From the NCBI RefSeq assembly GCF_910594985.1, contig NZ_CAJVCE010000005.1:310001-374000 (forward strand): 64,000 bases of DNA, in the 5' to 3' direction. Below are positions 8,930-18,169 of the stretch, piece by piece. The number at the start of each line of letters is the position of its first letter. The first letter of the stretch is position 1. Both the position numbers and the translations under genes were made by a program. The stretch is from Paenibacillus allorhizosphaerae (GTDB lineage Bacteria > Bacillota > Bacilli > Paenibacillales > NBRC-103111). The notes under the pieces were generated by a model. That model saw only the letters and a list, made by a program, of their open reading frames with translations. It had not been told where the DNA came from and did not search any database.

Positions 8930-11900
8930 TTAAAGTCCCAACATCGTAACAGTAATGGGATCCACTTGATAAAAAGCGGACGAAATCTCATATTGAAGGC
9001 CGTAAATCGTAACGCTGGACTGAGTCGATGAAGAACTCTTCGCATCGTTTAATGAAAACTGATAGTAAACGGCACCGCTTACCGCATCATTATACACGCC
9101 GGAAGCCACCTTGACGGGGTCCGCGTTGCGGTAAACGGCGGCATTTTGATAATCGATGGTTCCCGATAATGAATTGCCGGTGGTTGAATCACTAAACGTA
9201 ACGATCAAGGCATCCGCATCCCTGATACCCGAGGAAAGGACTAAAAATCTCCCATCGCTAAGCTTAGGGACATTCCCGGATAGTTTCCCGGTTTGGGAGT
9301 TATATAGACGGACACTGTAAACCGTTAACTTAGGAACCGTTCTTGCCGATAGGGCAGCCGCAACGGAATAGCCTGCTTCATTAAACGCCCTTACCTCGAA
9401 TTGATACAATGTTCCGGGAAGCAATCCGATAATGTCGATATTCGTTGCCGACGTATTTACTAGAAACGCGCCGTCTTTGTAGACCGCATAACTTACCGTT
9501 CCCATTGCATTCGCGGGTGCGACCCATTTCAGGTTCATAGTAGTAGAGCGTGCAGAATAAACAAGATTCGTTACCGATCCCGGAGCCGCGATCGAAGCCT
9601 CTTTCGTAGAAACTACAAGCGCGGCAGAGAACGGCCCCGCGTTGCCGGCTTTATCGAATGCCCGTACCTTGAACGAATATGGTGTATTTGGCGATAAGCC
9701 CAACACAATGCCGTTTTCCGAGCTGACGTCACGATATTTCATGTCATTTACGTATACGCTATAGCCTACGGTAGCCACGTTGTCCTTCGCTGCATTCCAC
9801 GCCAGGGTTACTTGATTCTCAAGCGTCTCTTGCACTCTCAATCCCGTCACTTGTTCTGGAGCATCCGTATCGGGCTTTTCTCCGGACGGCTTCCTTTCAG
9901 CCTTTACCGTCACGACAAATGTTTTGGTGACCGTGTACTGAAAGTGACGAGACAAGGTCGCAGTGAGTGAAACCATTTCGTCAGGGCTGCCCGCTGCCGG
10001 ACGAGTGACGGTTCCGTCATTTTGGATAAAAGCCGGTTTATCGGAAGTCCAAGAGATGGCTGTCGAAGCGGATCCTTCCTTTTTCAAACCGATGTTTTTG
10101 GTAATAGACGAATCGTTGTCTCCACTAGCAAATTCGATTTCGAGTAAAGATAAGTCCTTATACAAAATAATTTCGTTACGTGCTCGATCAAGAACGGAAA
10201 GGTTGGAAATATCGGTATCTTTGATATCATACAATGTTCTAGCCGATTCCACCTTGGCTGTCACTTCGTTAATGCGGTTCTCCAAAGCTTCGGAATAAGC
10301 TTTAATCTCGCCGATGTCGTCGATTGCTTCAACAATCGTTTTTATCGCTGCAGCCTTCACATCCGCTTTGACCGAATCATCTATCGAAACCGTGCCGCTG
10401 CCCGTGCTGGCCGGTAGTTTGGTGATCGCTTCCGCGTCGCCTTTCAAGACGACGGGGCTGTCGAGTCGCAAGCTTTTAATGCTGGCTCCCACGCCGATAT
10501 TCAATGTGGTCCCTGTCGCGGTGCTGTCCACGTTTACGCTATTCACGGCCCCTTGTCCGCTGATCCCAACGGTGGTGTTCGGACCCGAAACCTGTACAGA
10601 CGACAAGGAGGTGCCGGTTCCTGCGAAAATGGTAGTATTCGCTCTCACCAATAACGTTTGAATCTTTGTGTTCATCGGATTTCCCGCTGACGGCGGCGCC
10701 AATTCAATTTTGGAGTCAGGAGCATCAACGGAAACCTCGCTGTTTATGTTGCCCTTAAGCGTAAGCGTCTTGCTTGCCGCACCGGAAGAGAGCGTAATTG
10801 TGCCCAACTTGCCGGTTTGCGAAGACGATTCCAGTACAGCTTGGGATTGAACCTGTGTGCTTTCTACTTCTGCACCGTCTTTCACTTCAATCCGGACGTC
10901 TCTCCCGGCATTGTTCACCGCGTTGACTCTTAATTGTTTGATCACGGTTTGCTGCAGCTTGATCGAATGGATGTCGCCGGACAATACTTCCAGATCGGAT
11001 TCCGGTCCCATAACGATATTTTGAAGGGTAACGGTCCCGTCAGGGCCCGGGTCAACCGTCAATGTTCCTGTAATTGTCGTACGGCTGGCGCTATCTTCAG
11101 GACCGTACAATCCGGTTTCATTGATCGATATGCTGTCCAGCACCGTGCCGCTTCTCAGTAGTTCAGCTACTGAAACGGTTGGAGTAGAGGTCCCATTCTC
11201 GTCGTTTCCGCCGCTTCCTGAATTGTCTTCGCCGCCTCCGCCCACGACCGCCGTGGCGCTTCCGGGTACTGCCGGCTCATCGTTCTTCGGCGGCTTGTTT
11301 TCCGTTTTTGCAGCGAGCGCTTGCGCCTTCTCTGTGTACTTCGATTTATTCGCCTTGAATTCATAAGCCAGACGAGCAAGCGCCTGCCGTTCCGCTCCGG
11401 CTTTGGGGCTGAACTTCAGTCTGCCGCCGGCCTCTTGGATGCCGTTCACGAAACCGATATTGAACGCCATCGATACATGCGGCTTGGCCCAAACGGATAC
11501 TTCCGATAAATCGGCCAGTTCCGCGTCGACAGGAAGCGTCTTGGCTACGTTCTCCAGTCCAAGGGCGCGAATGAAGAATACGACGAGTTCTTCTCGCGTG
11601 ATGCTCGCATCGGGAGAAAAGGTCGTTTCCGAAGAACCTTGCGTAATGCCTGAACCGACCAGAGCGCCCACATAATCGCTGTACCAGCTTGACGGATCGA
11701 CGTCTTGGAATCCACTCGCCTTGGCTGCATCTTCCTTCAACCCCATCGTTAGAACGATCATTTTGGCCAATTCAGCACGAGTCATCGCTTTGTGCGGTCC
11801 GAATGTATGATCCTCATATCCGGAAATGATGCCCGCATCGACCAGACTCTGAATCTCGGAACCCGCGTAGGAGTCCGCAATATCTTTGAGCTCAACCGAG

Positions 11901-11995
11901 GCTCCATGCGTGAGCACCGGCATCATGGCGCTCAAGAGCACCGATGAAGCGAGGATTGCGCTGATTTTGCGGCGACTTTTTTGGAACAGCTTCAA
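8930..11995 (-). CDS. S-layer homology domain surface protein with fibronectin type III repeats
   Basis: This is a 1021-residue secreted protein. A signal peptide (about 1-31, ending near THGAS) is followed by three SLH motifs (about 35-215; for example AGIISGYEDHTFGPHKAMTR and GSGITQGSSETTFSPDASIT). These anchor proteins to pyruvylated wall polymer. A low-complexity Gly/Ser/Asn linker (about 235-270) follows. Next come a repetitive beta-rich region (about 275-560), an atrophied Ig-like domain (about 620-705; AISWTSDKPAFIQNDGTVTR), and two FN3 domains (about 715-800 and 805-890). The C-terminal domain is unassigned. The TTG start has GGGAGAG about 9 nt upstream. A structural or adhesive cell-surface role is likely; no catalytic motif was seen. 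Confidence 0.9.
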   Translation of the reverse strand: MKLFQKSRRKISAILASSVLLSAMMPVLTHGASVELKDIADSYAGSEIQSLVDAGIISGYEDHTFGPHKAMTRAELAKMIVLTMGLKEDAAKASGFQDVDPSSWYSDYVGALVGSGITQGSSETTFSPDASITREELVVFFIRALGLENVAKTLPVDAELADLSEVSVWAKPHVSMAFNIGFVNGIQEAGGRLKFSPKAGAERQALARLAYEFKANKSKYTEKAQALAAKTENKPPKNDEPAVPGSATAVVGGGGEDNSGSGGNDENGTSTPTVSVAELLRSGTVLDSISINETGLYGPEDSASRTTITGTLTVDPGPDGTVTLQNIVMGPESDLEVLSGDIHSIKLQQTVIKQLRVNAVNNAGRDVRIEVKDGAEVESTQVQSQAVLESSSQTGKLGTITLSSGAASKTLTLKGNINSEVSVDAPDSKIELAPPSAGNPMNTKIQTLLVRANTTIFAGTGTSLSSVQVSGPNTTVGISGQGAVNSVNVDSTATGTTLNIGVGASIKSLRLDSPVVLKGDAEAITKLPASTGSGTVSIDDSVKADVKAAAIKTIVEAIDDIGEIKAYSEALENRINEVTAKVESARTLYDIKDTDISNLSVLDRARNEIILYKDLSLLEIEFASGDNDSSITKNIGLKKEGSASTAISWTSDKPAFIQNDGTVTRPAAGSPDEMVSLTATLSRHFQYTVTKTFVVTVKAERKPSGEKPDTDAPEQVTGLRVQETLENQVTLAWNAAKDNVATVGYSVYVNDMKYRDVSSENGIVLGLSPNTPYSFKVRAFDKAGNAGPFSAALVVSTKEASIAAPGSVTNLVYSARSTTMNLKWVAPANAMGTVSYAVYKDGAFLVNTSATNIDIIGLLPGTLYQFEVRAFNEAGYSVAAALSARTVPKLTVYSVRLYNSQTGKLSGNVPKLSDGRFLVLSSGIRDADALIVTFSDSTTGNSLSGTIDYQNAAVYRNADPVKVASGVYNDAVSGAVYYQFSLNDAKSSSSTQSSVTIYGLQYEISSAFYQVDPITVTMLGL

Positions 11996-11999
11996 ACCA

Positions 12000-12341
12000 C
12001 ATCTCTCCCGTATCTATGTATATTTAATGTGTCCAATGTCCCGTGAATCCCACAGTCTCTAGGTAATATGACCTAAGGACCACTAGGACGACGAATAAGA
12101 TTATACCTGATTCGAGATGCCATCCATGCAAATTATTGAAATCTGTATTTCCGTTTGATAAATTTTTTTTAACATTCCACCATCGGAGCCGTGCCATCGA
12201 CGGCAAAGAACGAACGATTGTGTGATTGGGCGCGCGCGGCTTCAACGTTTCTACGTATAAAAAAGAAAAAGCCTGATGAGCTCAAGCTTTTACTATTCAT
12301 TCGTATGAAAACAACTCGTGAAGCCGGATGAGATCGCCGGC
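12000..12341. other. Intergenic region without a recognised gene
   Basis: This 340-bp stretch separates the surface protein start from the flavoprotein stop. Short frames on both strands have no ribosome binding site and no recognisable protein. The right part carries the terminator noted at 12259-12291. The left part presumably holds the promoter of the surface protein gene. Confidence 0.5.
12259..12291 (-). terminator. Possible terminator of the flavoprotein gene
   Basis: On the minus strand AAAAGC (12291-12286) and GCTTTTT (12272-12266) enclose a loop containing TGAGCTCA. The tail is T-rich. The stem is short, so the call is moderate. Confidence 0.45.
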
Positions 12342-13247
12342 TCATTTTTCAAAATCTTCCTCCGTTAAATCCATATTTACGCTCATCGCCGTCCGGCTGC
12401 CGTCCGCCGCGGCATAAACCAATTGGGAAGGCATAAAGTACGAGGCATCCCCTGCGGCATATAACCCGGGTATCGAGGTTCTTCCTATTTCATCCGTCGT
12501 GATCCCTCCCGATTCCGTCCTTTCACAACCCAGCTGCTCTGCGAACGGTGTGCTTGGCACAAATCGGGGAGACACGAAGCCGCCGCTTCTCGGCACCTCA
12601 GACCCATCCGCAAAGCGAACATGCTCAAGCTGCCCTTGCTGACCGATGAAAGCCGCAACAGGCTGCTCCGTCACGACGATTCCCTTGGATTGAAGCTTTT
12701 TTGTTTGTTCCTGCGACAGGGACGTCCGACCGTTCGTGCATACGATCAAATCTTTGCTCCAATTGAAGAGCAGTTTGGCCGTATGATAAACGGTTGGGTG
12801 TTCGGATACAAGGATAAGCGGCTGATCCCTCAGCTCCCATCCGTCGCAATAGGGGCAATTAAACAAACTTTTCCCGTACAGCGGATAAAAACCTTCGATA
12901 TGGGGAAAGATCTCCTTTACGCCGGTCGCCAAGATCAGCTTCCGCGCTTGAACGCATTGACCTGACGTATCAAACAGCTCAAATCCGGATTCGAGTTTGC
13001 TGACGGATACGACCTCGGTTTGCAGATGATGTACAGACGGATAACGCAGCACCTCCTCATAAGCCACGCGACGGAACTCGGCCGGCGTGACGCCGTCTCT
13101 CGTAATAAAGCCGTGAGACGCATGCGTTACGGCATTTCTGGGCCGATTGTTGTCGATCAGAGCGACGCTTCTCCTTGCCCTCCCAAGCACAAGGGCGGCA
13201 TTCAACCCGGCGGGTCCGCCGCCAATAATGGCGCAATCGTAAATCAT
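12342..13247 (-). CDS. Thioredoxin-reductase-like NAD(P)/FAD oxidoreductase
   Basis: This 301-residue two-dinucleotide-fold flavoprotein starts with the FAD motif IIGGGPAGLNAALVLGRARR. It has a redox-active CPYC pair (NCPYCDGWELRD, near residues 134-137) and ends with IPGLYAAGDASYFMPSQ. The CPYC pair is typical of thioredoxin-reductase-like disulfide reductases, where the usual motif is CATC. The NADP-binding segment is divergent, so the partner may not be thioredoxin. The ATG has AGGAG 10 nt upstream. It lies downstream of, and in the same direction as, an Rrf2 regulator. Both genes carry the same 11-bp motif upstream, which suggests redox-responsive control. Confidence 0.9.
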   Translation of the reverse strand: MIYDCAIIGGGPAGLNAALVLGRARRSVALIDNNRPRNAVTHASHGFITRDGVTPAEFRRVAYEEVLRYPSVHHLQTEVVSVSKLESGFELFDTSGQCVQARKLILATGVKEIFPHIEGFYPLYGKSLFNCPYCDGWELRDQPLILVSEHPTVYHTAKLLFNWSKDLIVCTNGRTSLSQEQTKKLQSKGIVVTEQPVAAFIGQQGQLEHVRFADGSEVPRSGGFVSPRFVPSTPFAEQLGCERTESGGITTDEIGRTSIPGLYAAGDASYFMPSQLVYAAADGSRTAMSVNMDLTEEDFEK

Positions 13248-13286
13248 GTCGATCAGCTCCTATGCATTAGATATTAAAGACTCATG

Positions 13287-13297
13287 ATATCTATAAT
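13287..13297 (-). promoter_or_regulatory. Rrf2-type operator candidate upstream of the flavoprotein
   Basis: On the minus strand this reads ATTATAGATAT. The same 11 bases occur at 13788-13798 upstream of the Rrf2 gene. A shared motif before a regulator and its neighbour suggests that it is the regulator's binding site. Confidence 0.5.
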
Positions 13298-13362
13298 TAA
13301 TATAAAAAAACACGCTGCTCCTACGTAGCAAGCCAAATGTCAATTTCTGACTGAGGCTCGCC

Positions 13363-13761
13363 TTACACTTGCGTTTGCTTTTGAGCCAGGTCCGCCAATT
13401 TCGTTTGTTGAAGATGCCGCTCCATTTTCTCTTCCGCTTCCTTCATGACCGCTTGAATCGAACATTCGGTGCCGTGGACAAAATCGCATTCAAATAAAGA
13501 GGCTGTGCCTTCTATGGCGTGGATAATATCCAAAAACGTAATGTCGTCTTTTGTACGGGATAGCCGGTAGCCTCCGTTTACCCCGGAAACCGATTCGATC
13601 ATTCCCGCTTTCACGAGCCTCGTTAAAATTTTGGAAAGATACGTCGGGGAAACGCCCTGGGATTCCGCCAACTGCTGGACGCCTACAGGCTTAACCGTGG
13701 AAGCGTCGACAAGCATGAGCATCGTATGCAGAGCATAATTGGTCGCTTTTGAAAATCTCAT
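13363..13761 (-). CDS. Rrf2 family transcriptional regulator
   Basis: This 132-residue winged-helix repressor carries the family N-terminus MRFSKATNYALHTMLML, the recognition region ESQGVSPTYLSKILTRLVKAGMI, and GVNGGYRLSR in the wing. Two cysteines (FECDFVHGTECS, near residues 91 and 100) sit where Rrf2 proteins bind Fe-S clusters or sense thiols, but the third ligand cysteine of IscR is absent. The ATG has GAGGTG 6 nt upstream. It likely controls itself and the adjacent thioredoxin-reductase-like gene, because both upstream regions share ATTATAGATAT. Confidence 0.92.
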   Translation of the reverse strand: MRFSKATNYALHTMLMLVDASTVKPVGVQQLAESQGVSPTYLSKILTRLVKAGMIESVSGVNGGYRLSRTKDDITFLDIIHAIEGTASLFECDFVHGTECSIQAVMKEAEEKMERHLQQTKLADLAQKQTQV

Positions 13762-13787
13762 GGCTGCACCTCAATTACAGAGTTAAT

Positions 13788-13798
13788 ATATCTATAAT
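13788..13798 (-). promoter_or_regulatory. Rrf2-type operator candidate upstream of the Rrf2 gene
   Basis: This is the second copy of ATTATAGATAT (minus strand). It is 27 bp upstream of the Rrf2 start, a position suited to autoregulation. Confidence 0.5.
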
Positions 13799-13864
13799 AT
13801 CCTCTAAATGTTCAAATTGTCAAGGCGTTCCCGTCAGCGGTATGGCATAGGAAGTGTCCATAAC

Positions 13865-13903
13865 ACAAACAAGACTCCCGCCCATTTTAGAAGGCAAGAG
13901 TCT
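13865..13903 (-). terminator. Terminator of the qox operon
   Basis: On the minus strand AGACTCTTGCC (13903-13893) pairs with GGCGGGAGTCT (13882-13872), an 11-bp stem with two G-U pairs. The following bases TGTTTGTG are T-rich. It lies 14 bp past the qoxD stop. Confidence 0.8.
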
Positions 13904-13916
13904 CATTTATTTTCGG

Positions 13917-14249
13917 CTAGTGCGCCACTTGGTTGTACGTCATAATCCAGATCGATCCGGCTACGATCGTCAGCAGTATAATGATGCCGAGGAGCAGCGC
14001 CATCATATTCCACTTGGAGTCTTTACCTTCCTTCAAATGCATGAAGAAGACAAGCTGTACGGCAAACTGCAGGATGGCCATCACAAGGATGAGCACCAGC
14101 GTCCCGGTCTTGCTCATCAGGCCGTTCAAAACGACGACGAGCGGGATGATCGTAAGCACGATCGACAGGATGAAGCCGATCACGTAAGATTTCAGGGAAC
14201 CATGTCCCCCTTGATGGTCATGCGACACGGAATGTGCGTTATGTTCCAT
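13917..14249 (-). CDS. qoxD: Cytochrome aa3 quinol oxidase subunit IV
   Basis: This is the 110-residue small subunit of the heme-copper menaquinol oxidase. It has three membrane helices (about 22-42, 50-70 and 82-104), a His-rich N-terminus and the family segment AVQLVFFMHLKEGKDS. It stabilises assembly of the core and has no cofactor of its own. It is the last gene of qoxABCD, 1 bp after qoxC, and is followed by a terminator. Confidence 0.95.
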   Translation of the reverse strand: MEHNAHSVSHDHQGGHGSLKSYVIGFILSIVLTIIPLVVVLNGLMSKTGTLVLILVMAILQFAVQLVFFMHLKEGKDSKWNMMALLLGIIILLTIVAGSIWIMTYNQVAH

Positions 14250-14250
14250 C

Positions 14251-14874
14251 TTACATCACCCCCATCAAATAAACGACCGTAAAGACGAAGATCCATACTA
14301 CGTCCAGGAAGTGCCAGTATAAGCTGATCACTTCCACTTTCCGTTTCGTTACGGCGGTAATTCCTCTTTTGCGAAGCTGGAGCATCAGTCCAACCATCCA
14401 GATCAACCCGAGCGAAACGTGCAAACCGTGCGTCCCGACCAATGCGTAGAAGGAAGACAGGAATGCGCTCGTGCTGATGGTCGCACCTTCATGCAGCACC
14501 ATCGTGACGAACTCCGTCACTTCCAGCGCGATAAAGGAAGCGCCGAGCAGCGCTGTGACGGCGAGCCAGCCGATGAGTCCTTTTTTGTTGCCGCGATGCA
14601 TCGCAAGCACGGCCAATCCGCTCGTAAAGCTGCTGGTAAGCAGGATGAACGTCTCTGCGATAATCCCCGGCATTTTGAATAATTCATGCGGGGTCGGCCC
14701 GCCGTTCGTATTGCCGTGAAGCACGACATAGGTCGCGAACAGCGTGCCGAACAAGATGCAGTCCGTGATCAGAAACAGCCAGAACCCGAACGTTTTGATC
14801 GATTCATGATCGTGGTGATCATGGTGGTCATGCTCATGTTCATGACCGGAATGTACCGCTGCGGTATGTGCCAT
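14251..14874 (-). CDS. qoxC: Cytochrome aa3 quinol oxidase subunit III
   Basis: This 207-residue protein has five membrane helices. The N-terminus is His-rich (HSGHEHEHDHHDHHDHES), a common trait in Bacillales QoxC. Conserved family segments are FGFWLFLITDCILFGTLFATY, EVTEFVTMVLHEG and GTHGLHVSLGLIWM. Its ATG shares one base with the qoxB stop (TAATG), so the two are translationally coupled. Subunit III supports stability of the subunit I proton pathway. Confidence 0.96.
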   Translation of the reverse strand: MAHTAAVHSGHEHEHDHHDHHDHESIKTFGFWLFLITDCILFGTLFATYVVLHGNTNGGPTPHELFKMPGIIAETFILLTSSFTSGLAVLAMHRGNKKGLIGWLAVTALLGASFIALEVTEFVTMVLHEGATISTSAFLSSFYALVGTHGLHVSLGLIWMVGLMLQLRKRGITAVTKRKVEVISLYWHFLDVVWIFVFTVVYLMGVM

Positions 14875-16844
14875 TAGACGTTCACCCCCCTCAACTTGGA
14901 CTCCGTCCGCTTGACTTCATCGACAGGAATATAATAGTCGGTATCGTAAGAGAACGAACGCGCCAGCATGCATATGCCGACCCCTGCGAGCGCCGGAATC
15001 GCCATCCATAGCCAACCCCACACGAATCCGAAGCCGACGAAAAACCAAAGCGCCGATTTGATGAACGGAATCGCGGAGTTTTTCGGCATATGAATCGGCT
15101 CTAGCGGCTGGGGAGCAGGCTTAATTCCTTTGGCGAGCTTCTCTTTCGTCTCCCACCAGTCGTCGGTAGCTTCCACCTGCGGAAGAACGGCAAAGTTGTA
15201 CAGCGGCGCCGGAGACGGAATCGACCATTCCAGCGTACGGCCGCCCCATGCATCGCCGGTGACGTCGCGCTCATGATGCTTGATGCTGTAGGCGATTTGC
15301 CATACTTGGAATATAAACGCGATCCCCATCAGGAAGCCGCCGATCGTCGAAATCATGTTGAGCGGTCCCCAGCCCATATCGAAATCGTAGGTGTACATCC
15401 GGCGGGTCATCCCCATCAGTCCAAGGAAATATTGCGGCATAAAGCATACATAGAACCCGATATTCCAGAACCAGAACGCCCATTTGCCCAGATGCTCGTT
15501 CAGCTTGAAGCCGAACATCTTCGGCCACCAGTAGTATAATCCGGCAAAGTAACCGAACACGACGCCCCCGATCAGCACTTGGTGAAAGTGAGCGATCAGG
15601 AAGTAGCTGTTATGGAACTGAAAGTCGGCCGGAGCCACGGACAGCAGCACCCCGGTCATCCCGCCCACGACAAAGCACGGGATAAAGGCGATGGTCCACA
15701 TCATCGGCGTCGCGAACTTAATTCGGCCGCGGAACATCGTAAACAGCCAGTTGAACACTTTCACCCCGGTCGGTATCGCGATGGCCATCGTCGTTAAGGC
15801 GAAGAAGGCGTTGACGTCCGCACCGGAACCCATCGTGAAGAAATGGTGAGCCCAAGTGAAGAACGACAGTACGCTAATGATCAACATGGCAAAGACCATG
15901 GAACTGTACCCGAACAATTTCTTTTTGGAGAACGTAGCGACAATCTCCGAGAAAATCCCGAACGCAGGCAGTACGACAATGTATACCTCGGGGTGTCCCC
16001 ACATCCAGATCAAGTTGATATACATCATCGGGTTGCCCCCGCCGTCGAGCGTGAAGAAATGCGCACCGAAGAAGCGGTCAAGGAACAACAGCGCCAGCGT
16101 CACCGTCAAGATCGGGAACGCGAATATAATAATGATGCAGCTGGAAAATACGGACCAGGTGAACATCGGCATTTTCATCAGCTTCATGCCCGGCGCACGC
16201 ATTTTCAAAATCGTGACGATAAAGTTAATGCCTGTCGCAAGGCTCCCGATCCCGGAAATTTGAATCCCCCAGATATAAAAGTTTTGCCCGACGCCCGGAC
16301 TATACTCCAGTCCCGACAGCGGCGGATAAGCGAGCCATCCCGCATCCGGCGAACCGCCGATAATAAACGATACGTTGAACAGCATCGCGCCCCAAAAAAA
16401 CATCCAGAAGCTGAGCGAGTTCAGGAACGGATACGCTACGTCGCGCGCGCCGATTTGCAGCGGCACGACGATGTTGAACAAACCGAACATGAGCGGCATT
16501 GCCATGAACAAAATCATAATGACGCCATGCGTCGTGAAAATCTGATTGTAGTGTTCGGCATGTAAAAACTCGGTATTCGGCATCGCCAGCTGCAGCCGCA
16601 TAAGCAGCGCATCGACGCCGCCGCGGAACAGCATCAAGATGGAACAAATGATATACATGATGCCGATCTTCTTGTGATCGACGCTGGTGAGCCATTCGCG
16701 CCAAAGCCATCCCCACTTTCGAAAGTAGGATAGCACGAACACGATCGCTACCATCGCGATGGCAATGCTGACCTGCGCACCAAGAATCATCGGGTCGCCG
16801 GTAACGAAAAACTCAGAAGCGAACTGCTTTATTGTATCCAGCAT
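14874..16844 (-). CDS. qoxB: Cytochrome aa3 quinol oxidase subunit I
   Basis: This is the 656-residue catalytic subunit. It reduces O2 to water at a heme/CuB centre and pumps protons. Visible signatures are the low-spin heme His in TTHGVIMILFMAMP, the CuB region WGHPEVYIVVLPAFG with its His-Tyr crosslink pair, the HH pair in WAHHFFTMG, and the heme ligands in LIAHFHQVLIGG. The ATG has AAAGGAAG upstream. It lies 23 bp after qoxA. The complex is the main aerobic oxidase of many Bacillales; B. subtilis qox is controlled by carbon source and oxygen regulators, but no such site was identified here. Confidence 0.97.
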   Translation of the reverse strand: MLDTIKQFASEFFVTGDPMILGAQVSIAIAMVAIVFVLSYFRKWGWLWREWLTSVDHKKIGIMYIICSILMLFRGGVDALLMRLQLAMPNTEFLHAEHYNQIFTTHGVIMILFMAMPLMFGLFNIVVPLQIGARDVAYPFLNSLSFWMFFWGAMLFNVSFIIGGSPDAGWLAYPPLSGLEYSPGVGQNFYIWGIQISGIGSLATGINFIVTILKMRAPGMKLMKMPMFTWSVFSSCIIIIFAFPILTVTLALLFLDRFFGAHFFTLDGGGNPMMYINLIWMWGHPEVYIVVLPAFGIFSEIVATFSKKKLFGYSSMVFAMLIISVLSFFTWAHHFFTMGSGADVNAFFALTTMAIAIPTGVKVFNWLFTMFRGRIKFATPMMWTIAFIPCFVVGGMTGVLLSVAPADFQFHNSYFLIAHFHQVLIGGVVFGYFAGLYYWWPKMFGFKLNEHLGKWAFWFWNIGFYVCFMPQYFLGLMGMTRRMYTYDFDMGWGPLNMISTIGGFLMGIAFIFQVWQIAYSIKHHERDVTGDAWGGRTLEWSIPSPAPLYNFAVLPQVEATDDWWETKEKLAKGIKPAPQPLEPIHMPKNSAIPFIKSALWFFVGFGFVWGWLWMAIPALAGVGICMLARSFSYDTDYYIPVDEVKRTESKLRGVNV

Positions 16845-16867
16845 AAGCGGACTTCCTTTCCATAATT

Positions 16868-17830
16868 TTAATGGCCGGCATGCTCATGACCCGCCTGCTG
16901 AGGTTTCGTCTGCGGAGGCTGCACGGCCTTCGGCTCTACGGCGCTTTGCGGCGCCCCGTGAGATCCGTGACCTTGTCCGTCAACCGCATATTTGAAAGCT
17001 ACTTTGTGGAACAAGCCATCCTCGAACGAGGAGAAGGAAAGTTTATCCGACTTGCCCGGCTTCGCCAATTGCTCGTAATTTTCCATCGTCAAGGACGAAG
17101 GCGACTTTTTCACTTCTTGTACCCACGCGTCGAATTCCTTTTGGGACGTCGCTTTCACGTCAAACCGCATATCGGCAAAATGCTCGCCGCTGAAATTAGC
17201 CCCGGAGCCGTAATACGTGCCCGGATGATCGGCCTGCAAGAACAGCGTCATCACCATGCCGGACATCGTGTACATTTGCCCGCCCAACTGCGGAATCCAG
17301 AACGAGTTCATCGGCGCGTCCGACGACAGCTCGAACTTGATCGGCACCCCTTCCGGAATTTGCAAGTAATTGACGGTGGCAATGCCCTGATCCGGATAGG
17401 TGAACAACCATTTCCAGTCCAGCGACGTCGCTTGGATCGTAACCGGTTTATGCGCCGATTCGATCGGTTTGGACGGCTCGAGCGCGTAAGTATAACGGAC
17501 CGTCACAACGCCCAGTATAATAATGACAAGAATCGGAATCCCCCACCATACGGTCTCCATCGTCGTGCTGTGCGACCAATTCGGTCGATAAGCCGCTTTG
17601 TTGCCCGGCTTGTCGCGGTAGCGCCACACGATGAAGAAAGTCAGGATGAGGACCGGAACGAGAATGATTCCGCACAGGATGGACGAGATCAGAATCAAAT
17701 CTTTTTGGCTGGAGCCGATCGGCCCTTTCGGGTCAAGAACAATAATTTGTTCACAACCCGCCAGCAGGAATAACATGAACATCATAAGCAGCGGAACTGC
17801 GATCCGAAATGCGTTCTTCGGTTTTTGCAT
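16868..17830 (-). CDS. qoxA: Cytochrome aa3 quinol oxidase subunit II (lipoprotein)
   Basis: This 320-residue protein has a lipoprotein signal ending in the lipobox LLAGC, followed by two membrane helices and a cupredoxin domain. The CuA cysteines of cytochrome c oxidases are absent: the equivalent region reads YYGSGANFSGEHFADM. It therefore takes electrons from menaquinol rather than cytochrome c. The C-terminal tail is Pro, Gln and His rich. The ATG at 17830 has GGGAGG 7 nt upstream and gives a normal signal peptide; an upstream extension to 17872 was rejected. It is the first gene of the operon. Confidence 0.96.
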   Translation of the reverse strand: MQKPKNAFRIAVPLLMMFMLFLLAGCEQIIVLDPKGPIGSSQKDLILISSILCGIILVPVLILTFFIVWRYRDKPGNKAAYRPNWSHSTTMETVWWGIPILVIIILGVVTVRYTYALEPSKPIESAHKPVTIQATSLDWKWLFTYPDQGIATVNYLQIPEGVPIKFELSSDAPMNSFWIPQLGGQMYTMSGMVMTLFLQADHPGTYYGSGANFSGEHFADMRFDVKATSQKEFDAWVQEVKKSPSSLTMENYEQLAKPGKSDKLSFSSFEDGLFHKVAFKYAVDGQGHGSHGAPQSAVEPKAVQPPQTKPQQAGHEHAGH

Positions 17831-18013
17831 GGCGATCCTCCCCAATTGTGCGATGCGAAACATATATTCCACCTCGCCTCTGCAAACTCAAGTTGTTGAT
17901 TAACCTTAACATAGCAGATTTGTTCGAAGGTTTCGCCGGTGTTAACAAATACGTCAAACGATCGCCTTTTTCTTGCAATATTTTCGACACGAGTTAGACG
18001 AAATTAGCGTCAA

Positions 18014-18054
18014 AACAAAGAAAACCCCTTATTAGCGTAAGCCAACAAGGGGTT
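18014..18054 (-). terminator. Rho-independent terminator of the small membrane gene at 18170
   Basis: On the minus strand AACCCCTT (18054-18047) and AAGGGGTT (18030-18023) form a perfect stem. TTTCTTTGTTTT follows. Confidence 0.85.
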
Positions 18055-18169
18055 GTGCAGAACATATTCATAGAAAATGGCGGTGCCGAAGTCCTCTAAT
18101 ATACCGACACTTTATAAAGGCAATGTTCCTTGAATGATCCGAAAATGGAACAGCAGACGACTGTACGCG

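Noticed and set aside
12024-12245. 73-codon minus-strand frame upstream of the surface protein
   Set aside because: No ribosome binding site, no family resemblance, and low-quality composition in an AT-rich promoter region.
15843-16565. 240-codon + strand frame opposite qoxB
   Set aside because: It lies fully inside the qoxB gene on the other strand and has the Arg/His/Gln-rich composition of a shadow frame.
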